From Pampus argenteus (lineage: Eukaryota > Chordata > Actinopteri > Scombriformes > Stromateidae), in assembly GCA_036937835.1 (NCBI GenBank), contig CM072864.1:7204001-7268000 (forward strand): a stretch of DNA of 64,000 nucleotides. The letters are read 5' to 3'. A model generated the notes under the pieces. It was not told the DNA's origin. It did no database searches and saw only the letters and a list, made by a program, of their open reading frames with translations. Positions 27,121 to 39,853 of this stretch are shown here, in pieces; position 1 is the first letter of the stretch; each line of letters begins with the position of its first letter. Both the position numbers and the translations under genes were made by a program.

Positions 27121-30100
27121 CTCCAAAGCTCCTTTGACATTACAAATTGTTTATTTAATCACAGTAACGTATCGAATTGACAATCAATTTTAGTCACCTT
27201 AAGCATCACGGAAAGTGAGTTTTGAAAGACAAATAACCCCAAAAAGGTGCAATCTTCTCAGATAACGTTTAGACAACTTTACTATAGATGGTGAAGCATT
27301 TGTATTAACAGTTAGTGGCTGTTCACAGGGACCAGCTATCTGCTTTCCACTGTGATTTATTATAGGTGGGTATTCATAATACCCTCATTCTATCATAGCA
27401 GCAGGAGGCTGACACTATGGGCAAGGGATCTTTTCACAGGCACAGTACGACAGCATTATATAGTATCAAGGAAAAGGTTGCCCACTGGTTTTTATTTTTT
27501 TTCTGTTTTTTTTTTCTCGACGGGCCAGTGATAAGCCTTTTTACTTACACTCTGTTCACACTACGGTTTCCATTGTTTTGCAGTTAAGCCACCTCTTTTC
27601 ACACACATATAAACAGCTGAAATGCTTGAATGTAACCTACGGTAGAATCTTTGTCATTTACAGCTACAGTACATATTACAGCAGTGGGTGTAATTAGGAT
27701 GTTTTTAAACAGATCAACAGAGAATAAATACTTTAAAAGCAGCTGAAAACTTTTATTCAAATCTGTCTTAGCAAGCATAAATCTAATAAGAAAAAATGAA
27801 CATGAACATGCATACACTGTCACTACAAAATCTATTAGGCTATAGACCTTTATCAGGTATTGAATACAATAAATAGAATCTATGCTATACCTATGGGCTG
27901 CAAAAAATAAAATAAAAATAAAAATCTTAAAAAGCAGTCAAATCATAACAGCACATGAGATAAACAGAGATTCAGTAATTAATCAAAATTACAACAAAAA
28001 TAATCAATAACGTTGATGGTTATTGGAGATAAAAGTAAAGAAAAGAAAAGCAACTTCCAGAAAGCCACAGTGGTTGTTATATTTGCTTTCTATATCGGTG
28101 TGCGCATGTTAGCTTCGACAAAGCAAAGACAGAAAGGTTGTACATGTAATATTGCCTACAAGGTCACATGACCCCAGCTCTGTTTGAGAACAATAATGGG
28201 AAAGCCAAGTTGATGCCATGAGGCAATTACAGCAATACAATTACTCTGAACTCATTTCCAGGCAGCAGAGGAGGGAGAGGTGGGGTCACTCATTCATCCA
28301 ACCAACCCTGCACACACACACACATCTCCATCATCAGCTCCATCATCATCATCATCATCGTATGTGTGCCCATGCAAAATATTACTATAATTTATTGTGC
28401 AGTCCCACACAGAGATACATCCTTATATGTGTTAGTAACTAATTAGTAACCATGCAATCAGCAGGTCTAGAAATAGAAGAAGCGATGACTAATGCACAAT
28501 AATTAGTGGCAGAGGGGAGAAGAGACCGAATGAATGATGAAAGGCAAAATGGAAGGAGGCAGAGAGACAGATGGAGACAATGAGTACCAGTACGTGTAAT
28601 TATCATGTGCTGCGTCCAACAATTTTGTTACCTTTCTAAACCGAAAATCCAACAGACACCTCTAAGTCACACTATGATTGGTCCGGTGTGTGTGTGACGA
28701 AGTTTGCAGGATCTGAACTTCTCTCATTTTTATTTCACTCTACAATGTAACATGATGACTGGCTTTGAGCAGACATTGTCTGAAAGTGTGTGTGTGTGTG
28801 TGTGTGTACTTATCCCTTTTTGTATAATTTTTTGCATCTTGCTCCTGTTTATGACGACTGATTTGAAGCAACTATATCCTCTATTGCTTCTAGATGACTG
28901 GTCAAAGGACCGTACAAAGGACTTTCTTGATAAATGGCTAATCGCATAAATGGCCATTGTGTCAATATAGATCATGTTAACTTTACACAAAACGAGGGCT
29001 CAAAACTGATGTGTAGATGTGGATCCATATAGAGTTTGCTATAATGGCGGTTTTATTTGGAAAGCTTGCACCAATATAATATAATAGACCTTGTTTCCCC
29101 GAATCTTGCACAATGATTAATAGAGCCAAAATGGCCACATTTGAAAGTTCATGTGAAGTTGAAATGAACAGGATATTTACTTAAAAGGTGTCCTTTGGAG
29201 TAAATATGTTTCTCACTAAATGTCATCGTGTTGCGTCCTAGTGGTCTAATGACATTTGCCAATCCTGACAGATGAACCTGCTTGATGAAGCAGCTTTCTC
29301 GTTTAACTGCACTGCCTTTTCTTTGTGTGTACCAGATGTTGTGTCTTTTGTGCGCACAAATATGTTATTTTCAATATGAATGCGCAACGGGACCCTATTG
29401 GCTTTTCATATTGTGCCTCCGACATGTCCAACACAATTCATTAATTCAAAACTGGAGCACAGCGTTAGATCAGACAACACACTGAATTCACACTTGCATG
29501 AGCTTCACCGCGATTGGCTCATCTATCAGCTGCTTGGCTACCAGCTGATTAGTAACATCCAATCATATTCACACAGGTGTACAGGCGGCCTTTATAATCT
29601 GACACTTCTCACTCTTGCTCCATGGTAGAGATTCTGCTGTGCCAACAGATATATTTAAAAACAGTTTTTTTTTCTTAAGGTTGTGTGTGCGTGTGATTGT
29701 GTATGGGGCTTTCAGGAATTCAATTTTATAAACCCATATCCATATTCCCTCCACCACCACCACATTACCGTTTCCTATTAGGTCGTACTATCCAGGATCC
29801 CATCAAATCTAATGGCCACAGAATCTTGTAATGATCTCATATCGAGGATCATCTGCAGCAAAGCTTCGCAGCCAGCAAATGAGCAAACGCTGTTCCCCAA
29901 AATACATCTGTCCGCCTTTAACAGAGCAGCATCCACAGTGAAAAAAAAAAAAAATTTTATAATTAAACCATAAAGCTTTCTCTGTGGTCTGCAGCTAGAA
30001 TACAAATAAACAGACAGTCCCCACCTTTTTATTTGTTCAGGAAAGATTTGCAGTATAATACAGCTGTGCTCTGCTGTTTGTCGCTGGACCTAAAACTCCA

Positions 30101-30446
30101 TTGTTGAAATAGTTGAATGGCTTCCATGTTTTTCTTTGATAGCGATGGGAACAAGTTTAAAAGTAGAGAGTAATTTTGTGTGGTTAACAATAGGGAAACA
30201 ACTAAAAATGAACGAGGCTGAAAGCTGAAGGACCTTCTGGGATCCCCAAAAGACTGCAGTGTTAATTACATTTCAATGGCAAACAGATGGCAAATTACAG
30301 GATAACCCAACATAAAGTGTCTTAGTAAAGTGTACACACCTACAGAACCATGAAAGGAAGTCGGTACACACATAACCGTAAATGGTTCAATAATGCTGTA
30401 GTTACTACCAACAGATATTGCATTGCAACATCAAATATTTTGGTTT

Positions 30447-30473
30447 GGGGGGGGGGGGGGGGGGGGGGGGGGG
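30447..30473 (+). repeat. Homopolymer run of 27 G
   Basis: An uninterrupted run of 27 guanines. It is long enough to form G-quadruplex structures and to be length-variable or misread in sequencing. Confidence 0.9.
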
Positions 30474-33349
30474 TTGGTATATAAACTTACTAGGATTCAG
30501 GGTTGCCTTGAGATAGATTTTACATGTCTACAGTCTACTGAAGGGATGAAAACCATTATTTCTAAAAGATTTGGTGTTTTGCTAATGATGCTGGAGAGCA
30601 ATGTCTAACACTTGGTTCTAAAATCGAGAAAAAAAAAAGGGTGTCGAGATGTGGTGTCGAGTTCACCCTGATCACCTTCCATGTGGATCAAGAGGCAAGA
30701 ACGAAATCCAAATCTTCCTCTCAAACATGATGCACTCACTAATGGAAAATAAATGAGCGATATGATCTTGTTTACATAGTTGATACTTTGTCCAGGAAGT
30801 GGCTCTGTAGAGGAAAAGGTTCACCTTCTGGGAATCACTATAAACCTTTAATATTCACAGAATATTTCATATTATAGTGAGGAGCAGGCTTCACATGACT
30901 ATCTAGGAAATGTTGAGTGGAGAATGAGTACCACCTCCTCGTCCTCCTCCTCCTTCAACGGCTCCTCTTTAGTGGCCTGTGATTGAAGCAGCTCAACTGC
31001 CAACTGCTCGAGTGGAGCAGCTCTGTTTGGATGTGGGCAGCGTGCATGAACCCTGACTAGTGGCGAATGTGAAGGAGGATTTTGTTGAAATGCATACTTG
31101 GTTTGACAACATCATAATCTCACACATACACATAATTATACGCATTTACATGTACTAATTATTTCTATTGCATACACTATTATACATATACATTACACAT
31201 ATACTGCCATATTTGCATACATATAGTATTATTCAGTTGGAGTGAATTTATCCATATACACAGTTGCAAATGAGCTCAGCTCAGATTAACAGGAAACAAA
31301 CATTTTACATAAACATGTCCACGATTTCACTCTTTTTTTTTTCTGCCTTTTTCTAAGAGCATGCTGGGAAAGTCTTCAGCACCAAGGCCACCCCAAGTAT
31401 GAATATATTAAGAAAACCGATGGTCTTAAAAGCCTCATAATATGGACAGCATGTGGTTCAACAACTGGAAACAAACATTGATTTTGATAACAAAGGAGAC
31501 AGTTCCAAAATGTGAGGTTAACATATGTAAAAAAAAAAAAATGCTTCTTGTAAGTCAAGTCAGGAGCTTAAACAACCTGTTTCAGATAGAGGCTGAACTA
31601 TAGAATATAGTTGTAGACTTAGAAATGTGCATCATATGTCTCCTTTTAATAATAATAGGAAAATAATTTTAAAAAATCTCTCTGAGTCGAGGTTTATCTA
31701 AATGGAGCATATGCTGGACAAATGGTTGTATTGATCTTTAAACCTAAGTTGATTTTGCATGTAGTTTAGATTTCCTGCCCATCCAAACCAAAACACCAGA
31801 ATTTAAATTCAGTAAATAAGTCTCTCCATTAATGGGTCTGAAAATTGCACAGCTTTAAAGTTAATGCAGAATTGTCTGCGACTACCTCTTTGCATCTAAT
31901 GCGCAGCGTTTGAGCTCTTAGTTTGTCTCTGGACTGCCTTCGTTGAATCTTAAAGAGCAGTTGAAGGTAATGAATATGAGGCAGAGGAACAACAGATCAA
32001 TAAATAATGAAGTAGTCAAAGTCATATCGAGCCCTGCACTGAATGTAAACAGAGACACGTGAGTGCAGGGAGTGCAGCATACACTCATGCATAAAATATC
32101 CATCATACAGAAACAAGTCTGGAGGAACGTAAACAGTAAATTCTGACAGTAGAATAATAGTTCTTAGTTTCCTAATAACTTTCTGAAAGGTTACACTCAG
32201 ATAAGAGAAGAACTGAAGACTTTATTGGACAGGACCAAGAATGAGAGAATAATGGGTGGTTATGTGTTATGATTTATTTTAAGATCAGTATCATTTTTTT
32301 TCTTTAGATACCACTTCCCACCAGTGATGTATGGATTTTTTTTTTTAATTGAGTTCCTACCTTTAAATCTGAAAATCTTGCAGAGAGCTTTATTTTTTAT
32401 TTTATTTTTTTTTTAAATTAATGATCCATCACAATAAAATCTGAATCATCAAAAAGTAAAGATGATGAATTTAATATGAATGTTAACATTCTCAAAACCG
32501 CTACTACCTTGTGTTGATAACTTTTCATCTAGCTGCTGTTTCCAAGTTCAGGAATGAACCTTTAAGCTTAATTTTTCTACAGTCTGACAAAAACAGATAA
32601 GATGCACCTGAAGAGCTTTTGTTTTTTCCTCTCCAAACTAGTTTTCCTATAACCAAACTCTCTAGTGGTGCATTCAATGACACCCTGGCATTTGGACTTT
32701 GGTTACAACCATTAAGAAAAAAAATATATATATATATATTTTGTTTTCCACCACTAATGATCAATTAGCAGCTGTCGAATGCACACCTTAAATCTAGGTG
32801 CTGGCCTATTACCTTTTGATACATATCTTGAAAAATGATGATCAGTAATGGTATTTTGTTATTTGTAATGAATGAGTTAAAATACAGAGATGGTGAATTT
32901 TTTTGAGGACTTTCTCTTGACTGAAATGGCATTTAACATAATTGTGCAATCCAACTAGGAGCAGGGAAGGGAAGGTTTTATATTAGATAAGATTAAACTT
33001 TACTCGTCAAGCAAATGTCAGTTATATAAACATGTCTAAGGATTTGGCAATGAGAGTTTGGTTGTATTGGATGTTTAATCTAGGGCTGTGCAGGGAATGT
33101 GCAGCACACATGATGGTGCAGGAGAGGAAGAAGTTTGGAGGTAAATATAGGAAGGGGGAAGAGGAAAACGATAGGGGAAAGAAGTGAAATGCAGTGTAAT
33201 TTCATGGATGGGATGACGCGTGGAGAAAAAGTTTAGTTGTGGAAGTGATTAGGCATAATAGGGGGTGAAAGAATGGAGGAACGGTTTGTGTGTTTCAGAA
33301 AGCCAAAGTATTTCACCACCTGATATTTTAAAATCCCGTTCCATGCAAA

Positions 33350-33835
33350 AAAAAAATCACTTCAGACCCTTTACTCAGTACTTTGTTGAAGCACCTTTGG
33401 CAGTGATTCGAGTGATCAAGTCTTCTTGGGACGCGACAAGCTTTGAACACTTGGGGATTTTCTGCCGTTCTTCACTGCTGATCCTCTCAAGCTCGGTCAG
33501 GTTGTTTGTGGACCGTCAGTGGAGCCACTTTCAGGTCTCTCCAGAGATGTTCAATTGGGTCCAAATCCAGACTCTGGCTGGGCCACTCAAGGACATTAGA
33601 CCCCATTCGCCAACCGTTCTTAAGAACTACTACTTACGTAACTGTCTGACATGATTCTGACATTCACTGATGTCTGAGGTCCTGAGCACTTTGGACACAT
33701 CTATGTATTTTCCTCTATTTAGCTTTCCCTCAATCCTGACCGGTCCCCCAATCACCGCTGCTGAAAAATACCACACAGTATGATGGCATGATGACTTCCA
33801 TGCTGGAGAAGATCTTGTGTATAGGGACAATGTAT
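33350..33835 (+). repeat. Widespread fish interspersed repeat (transposon-derived, class unsure)
   Basis: Words such as ccctttactcagtactttgt, tctccagagatgttcaattg and ctgggccactcaaggacatt belong to a repeat that I recognise as abundant in many fish genomes. The open frame at 33265-33654 is part of it. The middle of the usual unit is missing between about 33605 and 33665. Confidence 0.6.
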
Positions 33836-36800
33836 AGCCATCAGACTTAACCCAGAGTTTGTAAAAAAATATATTTTAATTTAACAATATAACCAGCAGC
33901 AGTGCTTGAATTCAAAGGCTATTGGAGTCCTTCATCAGCACCACAATTATCTCATTCTGGATCCATTAATGTTCACTGAAACGTATGACCTGATTCTCGT
34001 CTATAATCAAGCAGGCTTAGAGCTAGCTGCTGGCATAGATAGGGGAAAAAAAAAGAAATGCATACAAGGATACTGAAGGGGTGCTGATATAAAGTACCAG
34101 AGGCAAAATCATCCTTTATGTATTTCAGTGGATTATGTTCACTTGCGTCTCTGCCTGCTCAGACCAACTTTGGCAGAAATGCACACTGAGACCTTCCCAG
34201 AATCCTTTTTTATACATAGCTTAGATACTCTCATTAATGTGTTTTGGTTTGTTTTTTTTAATTTTCCACACCATCAGGATTTCTAGTGACTGTCAACAAA
34301 CTGGTGAGCTGGTTTTCCAAACAGTAAGATTTGTGCACATAAAGTGTTGATGTGGCCGGACAAATTGCTTTTCTCTATCTGCCGGCGTTTGTTGAATTAT
34401 GCTTCTGTGAATGAAAATGAGAATACTGCAGCACCAAATTTATTATTTTCATGCTTTTCTTTTGTTCTTGTCTTTCTCCTGTATTACACATTGTCAACCC
34501 AGCTCAACAGTGTGGCTCACTGACATGTTTTTAATAATTTTTTTTGGACAACAACAGAGGTCTATGGCACAGAGGCATACGATATGAAACACGAGATTTG
34601 TTGACAATAAGAAAAAAATACATAAAATCACCGGCCTGATCCTTTTTAAGCTTTGTTGAAAAGCATCAGTCCCTATTTTTGACACATAAAGTAAGCAATA
34701 CCTGATTACAAGAACTGTTAAATTAATTGTTGGTGCAAAACAGTCTTCTCCTCCTCTAGATAGGGAAAGTAATGACTGTTTGAGTGCATTTATTCGCTCT
34801 TTTGTGAGAGGAGAAGGGGGTGATGATAATAACATCAGAAGACTGGGTGGTGCTCAACATTCAGCCTCAGAATGGATGCTATTAGATGGAGTCGATAACT
34901 GGGGGAGCAGGAGGCGGAGGCGGAGGTGGAGAATGGAAAAAAAGATGAAGAAAAAGCTGATTGGAAAGAGAGCTGCAGCTGAGTTTGGGGGCTGGATGTG
35001 ATGTTTAGATGGACGACAGGAAAAGGCAGGATGGAGAGGTTCTGGGGATCAGGGCGAAGTTACTGAGATGTAGTGGACAAGACAAATACTGTAAAAGGAT
35101 GACTGACGCCTACTTTTAAGTCATGAATTACTGTTTGCCCTCTAACACTTTGGGTAACAAAATGCTTTGTGACAATATTGGCTGATTGTAATTTGCGTGT
35201 GCACGCCATGTTATCCGTGACTTTTGATAGCTGAGTTTTAGCTTTGTAGGGAATCCTTATGGTGTGGCTTCCTAATCAGCAGTGAGTTAAATCAACAAGT
35301 ATTTTCTAGTGTGTCTTTGTGTGCTTTGCACAGATCTTACAGGTGTGGACATGGTAAACATGGTTAAAATCCCACTTGGTTAAATTGATCAGAGCAGTAT
35401 TGGTACAACTTTGCATGTGTCATAAAAAAAAAGTGCAAGTGCAATTTTGGGCTTTCTGTCAAGGGTGTTACTACCATGCCAAGATGTTGCATTGAATTGA
35501 CATTAACTGGCAGGATGAGTGTTGCTTTTAAGGCTCCAGAGAATTAATCAAGGCATTACTGTTAAGTCAATACCAATGTCTGCACAAGTGACAAAAAAAA
35601 CTGTTTACAAGGAAGAAGTGCTATTGAAAATGAGATGACAGAAGTGTTTTCTTCACAGCGGGTGATTGGACACAACAGTGAACGTGTCCCCTACTTAAAT
35701 ACGTTTAAATGTAATTACAAAATACAGCAAATGCTAAAAGTATACAGGAAGTTGAATCACACTGTTTCAAAGTGAGGATTAAAAAAAAGCCACATTTCAG
35801 ACAGACAGCGAACAAACAAATAAATGCAGCACGTTGTCTTCTTCAGAGTTTTGAATATTTTTGATAACATTTTGGAGCAACGCGTCTACAGTGTGACATT
35901 TCCACACATTCAGAGCAATTTTTAGTTGACCTTTTTGAAAATGGGTTCTATAAGTATACGTGCCATTCTGAGTAAGTGTTCTTTCTTTCTTCCTGAAGTG
36001 AGCTTCTTTACCATGAATTGTGTATCTGTTATTTGTGTGAAGTATCTGCATAGTTACCTGCCATCATTATTTTTTGTCAATTTCTATCTGTCAAATAAAG
36101 TAAAAGGTGGTAATTGCTAAATTAATCCTGTGCGAGTCTGTCTGGGTACAACACAATTTTTATAATGACCCATTGTCATGTGATTTCTGTTCTGGATGTG
36201 GTGTTTTGTTTTTTGTTTTTTTCAAAATGAAGCAAATTCTATTTTGTTAATGGACACCAGGGTCGTGTTATCTGTGTTTACTCCCCCTGAACACAGAATC
36301 AGTTATCATCATGACACCTTCATTAAAATCCGAACATTTCAACCCTTAAACTAGTGTATCCAACATTCACGCACACACACATACACACGGTGAAATCATC
36401 TTTCAGTGTATGGATGCCTTCATCAGAAGCTGTCATGTGTTTTCTTCGTGTCTCCAGGCAGTGAAGTTGGTCAGCAGACTCGTGTTGTGTCTACTCAGTA
36501 TATCCCGGAGGCCTGATGACACACAGACGCACGGCTCAGCAGAGAGCCGCTCCATTGCACTCATTTATTTTTCTTACTTTACGATATAACAGCAACAACT
36601 GCCTGCAGCAGTGATGTGAGGAAGTATTAGTTATGAGAAACATACTTCACCTCACACCACAAACTCTGAAGTGTAAATGGCTTTATCCCAAGGCAGTAGT
36701 TTGTTTTAGTTTTTTTGTTGTTGTTGTATTTTTCATGCCATGGATGTGCTGCTGTAGACATAGGTGCAGTAGGTAGAGTGTTATGGAGTCAAGATATTAG

Positions 36801-37473
36801 ACATCTGGCTCCAACCACCTGCTCGGAACAGGTCACATGACAGCTCTGTGTACTTTTTTATATACCTGAACGATTAAAAAAAAATCCATTGAGGACAGAT
36901 TTTACACCTTTTTTTTTTTTTTTTTTTACAATAACACCAATAAAGCACTGATCTTCATTGACATACAAAGAGATCAAGTATGTATCTGCTGAGTGACTCC
37001 TCTTCAACGACGACAGCCAAGTAATTCACAATAGCCACCAGGTATGAATGCTTCCACTGTCACATTACCAACTCATGCAGAACAGATCCACTTATAATAC
37101 TGATGAAATCTTCAGCGCCTCATAGTATATCTAGTAAGAACCATACCAGAACCACAACAGTCAGCCCCATTCAGCTCAGGATGTCTGATTGTTTGCTCTT
37201 CGTATCAACAGCCAACACAGAACATAAGGTCAACTCCGTAAATCTTTTGACAGACGGACTGAGTCAATGCGTAGACTTCATGATGTTTGTGTTGACAACA
37301 GAGGATGACTCCTTAGTGAACTCATCAGATTCTATCAAAGCTGTTGTGGTTTGACCGAAAGGCATTTTTCGATTTGATCCTTCACATCTAAAATGAGACA
37401 AAACTGTCTGCCTTCTGTGTACCAAAAGTATTTGATTAAACTTGTGACTTTTGTAACTTTAACGAGAAGCTTA

Positions 37474-37662
37474 ATGGCTTCTATAATTTCCGTACTCTTC
37501 TTGCACCTCCTCCTGTCTCTTGAAGTGTGGAGCTATGAGGCTCCTGAGGATAAGCAAGATGTGTTTGCTAGAAAAGCCTGTCCTGCTTTCCTGACTTTCA
37601 CCAACACTGCCTACCTGGCCGGAGTAACTGTGGAGCTGCCCTGCCACTGCAAACCACAACAG
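37474..37662 (+). CDS. fam187a: FAM187A-like Ig-domain membrane protein, exon 1
   Basis: The first coding exon has 63 codons. The ATG at 37474 opens a hydrophobic signal peptide (residues 1-20, MASIISVLFLHLLLSLEVWS); an in-frame upstream ATG at 37393 would put 27 mostly polar residues before it and is less likely. The first V-type Ig domain then starts, with its first cysteine in VELPCHC (C57). The donor is caacag/gtaacg at 37663, phase 0. The exon joins to 56953 across 19.3 kb, nearly all of it nested retroelements. Without them the intron would be about 0.77 kb. The assignment rests on overall architecture (signal peptide, Ig-V, Cys-rich middle, Ig-V, C-terminal TM, 428 residues). Confidence 0.75.
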
Positions 37663-38307
37663 GTAACGCAGACAATAAATATAACATCGATTCTTTTTGT
37701 TTCACACTGTGTTGTAGCGGAATCGATGGAATTGAATGCTAACAAGCTGATGTAATGTTTACAACGTTCACAGTGTGTAAGCAGGCTAATATTTGCTAAC
37801 CAGCATTAAACACAGAGTATGCAAGCATTTGGTCATAAACCAAAGTAGTGGACGAATTGAAATTTTGACATAATGACAGCAGAGTTATCGGGATCCATCC
37901 TGGGGGTAATGATGGAGGAAACAAACTGCTCTCTCCAGGGTGGACCGAATCTTAGTGCTATAGTAGCATCTGAGTAGGGGGTACAAATACGCTGCCATTC
38001 CAGTTACTGGAGGTTTCTGAATCTTAATCAATATAAATACATTGGAAAGTTTATAGACTATAGTAAAACAAGTCATGTCAAGAAAAAAAGAAAAAAAACA
38101 ATCACAAAAGTCATTATGAGTCATTCTCTGAGGACCACGTAGATATGGATCAAATTTAATGGCAATCCATTCAATAGCTGCTGAGATATTTCAGTCTGTC
38201 CCAAGGTGGTCGACCGTCAATCCCTGAAGCCATGCTGCTACCACATATTCTTGACAAAATGCTCCCAAATGGTGATGTTTAATAAATGATGTTAGCTTTT
38301 TTCTTCC
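37663..38307 (+). other. Native part of intron 1 of the FAM187A-like gene
   Basis: Host intron sequence between the exon 1 donor and the Gypsy LTR. Nothing else is recognisable. Its last four bases, ttcc (38304-38307), are the left copy of the Gypsy target-site duplication. Confidence 0.8.
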
Positions 38308-39840
38308 TGTAACCCACTTATGGTAGATACACTGAATAGCTAGGTTCGAAAGAGCTCAATTACCATAGACTTTAACAGCCGAACAATGAACACCACCACA
38401 CATGGAATGGATGTGAACTCTTTTAGTAAATACTGCACAACATAATTATAACAACATTAGTATAAACAACAAGTATGAAAAATAATAAATGAAAATAAAA
38501 TGGCGCCTTTAAAATAGTGAGAGTCTTGTCTGTTTTTTTAGTACCGGTACTGTTTTGTTTATATTAAATCCAGATGTTTCTCTAACTTAGATTAGAGTCA
38601 TGTGCTAACTCTTTTGATTGTGTAGCGATCCTGCCAACCAGGTTGGCCCTACCACCGGTGGTTATCAGCTACGACCAATCAATCCAGCTTGTTTAGGGTC
38701 TTGGGAGGCTCGCCATCTATATATCACAGCCTGGTCCTGAATCGCTTCATTCGGGTTCTGGATCCTCTCCAACAGACTGGATATTCCTCTGGAGACTAGG
38801 GATCTCCAAAAGACCTGACCTGTTTATTTCATAAACAGGACCTTTAATTAAACAATCTAATAGTTGTACAACAATAATACTAAAGTATAATGACAATGTC
38901 ACCTTTGACATTCTGGCCTTGCATTACACTAAAGCTAAATAACTTCAAATCTAGAAATCATGAATCATTGCATTATAATTCAAATCAACATGTTCAAAAT
39001 ACTCATTTAAATCATGAACAGAATATATTCATTCATGCATAATTAGTTTCTGTAACAAGAAATATGAAATTAACTCACAACGGAAAGAAAATTCCTTCAC
39101 ATTACAATTCGTTATTTAGAAAATAAACTTATTCCCCTCTTTAGCACAGAATTAGAAACATAAATCAATCAAAATCATAAACATTCCCTTTAATCACACA
39201 TAGACAAAATGGCTGATCGCGATGTACTTTGTGCTGCTTGCAGTCACGCGTACCAGTATAAAAACACAATGCTAATCAGCTATAACAAATGCTCATTTAG
39301 TTTATTAAGTGCACAGGCTAAGTTGCCAAGTGCAAAAAGCTTAGTGCAACAGTTCACCACAGTATACCTCCATATAGCTAACCCACTTAGCATATGAGTA
39401 GCAGCAGCTAACATATTAAAACGAAAATGTCATTCTCACCGATGCACTCTATCCCAGTGCTGAGCACCGTCGCGGCTTTCAGTTCTCACACGATGAAAAA
39501 CGGTTTGCCCGTGTAACCGTTTGAGCACCGTGCTAACGCTTTCGTTCAGTGGGTAGCTGCCTTCTGCTGTCGCGGCTGGAGTCAAAAGGACGTGCAAGAT
39601 ACCGCGTACAACCTTGCCTGCTACACAATAAGCGGGACGTGCACGCTAATTGGCTGCCAAGTAGCTACCTGCCTTTCGTTTGGCTGAATGCGGTGAACCG
39701 GAGTGTTGCCTTCAAGTACAGTGGGACGTGTTGCTTTCAAGTGCAACTCAGAAAATATTAATTGTATGAAACAACTAATAAAATAACCATTTCTGGTTTA
39801 GCTTAGGTTGTAGTTACCTGAGTTTTACACCTGGGTTACA
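38308..39840 (-). repeat. Gypsy 3' LTR
   Basis: 1533 bp, beginning tgtaaccc and ending gggttaca on the + strand. Line-by-line comparison with 55287-56819 shows no difference that I could find. The small open frames inside (for example 39209-39397) occur in both LTRs and are not genes. Confidence 0.95.
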
Positions 39841-39853
39841 CCCTCCCCTCCTT
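39841..39853 (-). promoter_or_regulatory. Polypurine tract of the Gypsy element
   Basis: On the minus strand AAGGAGGGGAGGG lies directly against the start of the 3' LTR. This is the expected plus-strand DNA primer. It touches the pol stop codon. Confidence 0.85.

Larger units (their letters stand above)
15819..37473. other. oprl1 3' UTR and intergenic region without supported genes
   Basis: The 3' UTR begins here; an AATAAA at 16416-16421 could be its poly(A) signal. I found no convincing exon on either strand over the remaining ~21 kb. The open frames are short, low in complexity or part of repeats. Recognisable contents are dispersed repeats at 24841-24925, 25766-25880, 26690-27120 and 33350-33835, homopolymers (21561-21584 A; 23262-23284 T; 30447-30473 G) and a CA microsatellite at 25211-25235. 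Confidence 0.65.

Noticed and set aside
33265..33654. 129-codon open frame
   Set aside because: It falls in an abundant fish interspersed repeat and has no start context or domain.
39209..39397. 62-codon open frame, repeated at 56188-56376
   Set aside because: Both copies lie inside the Gypsy LTRs, antisense to the element, and show no protein-like motif.
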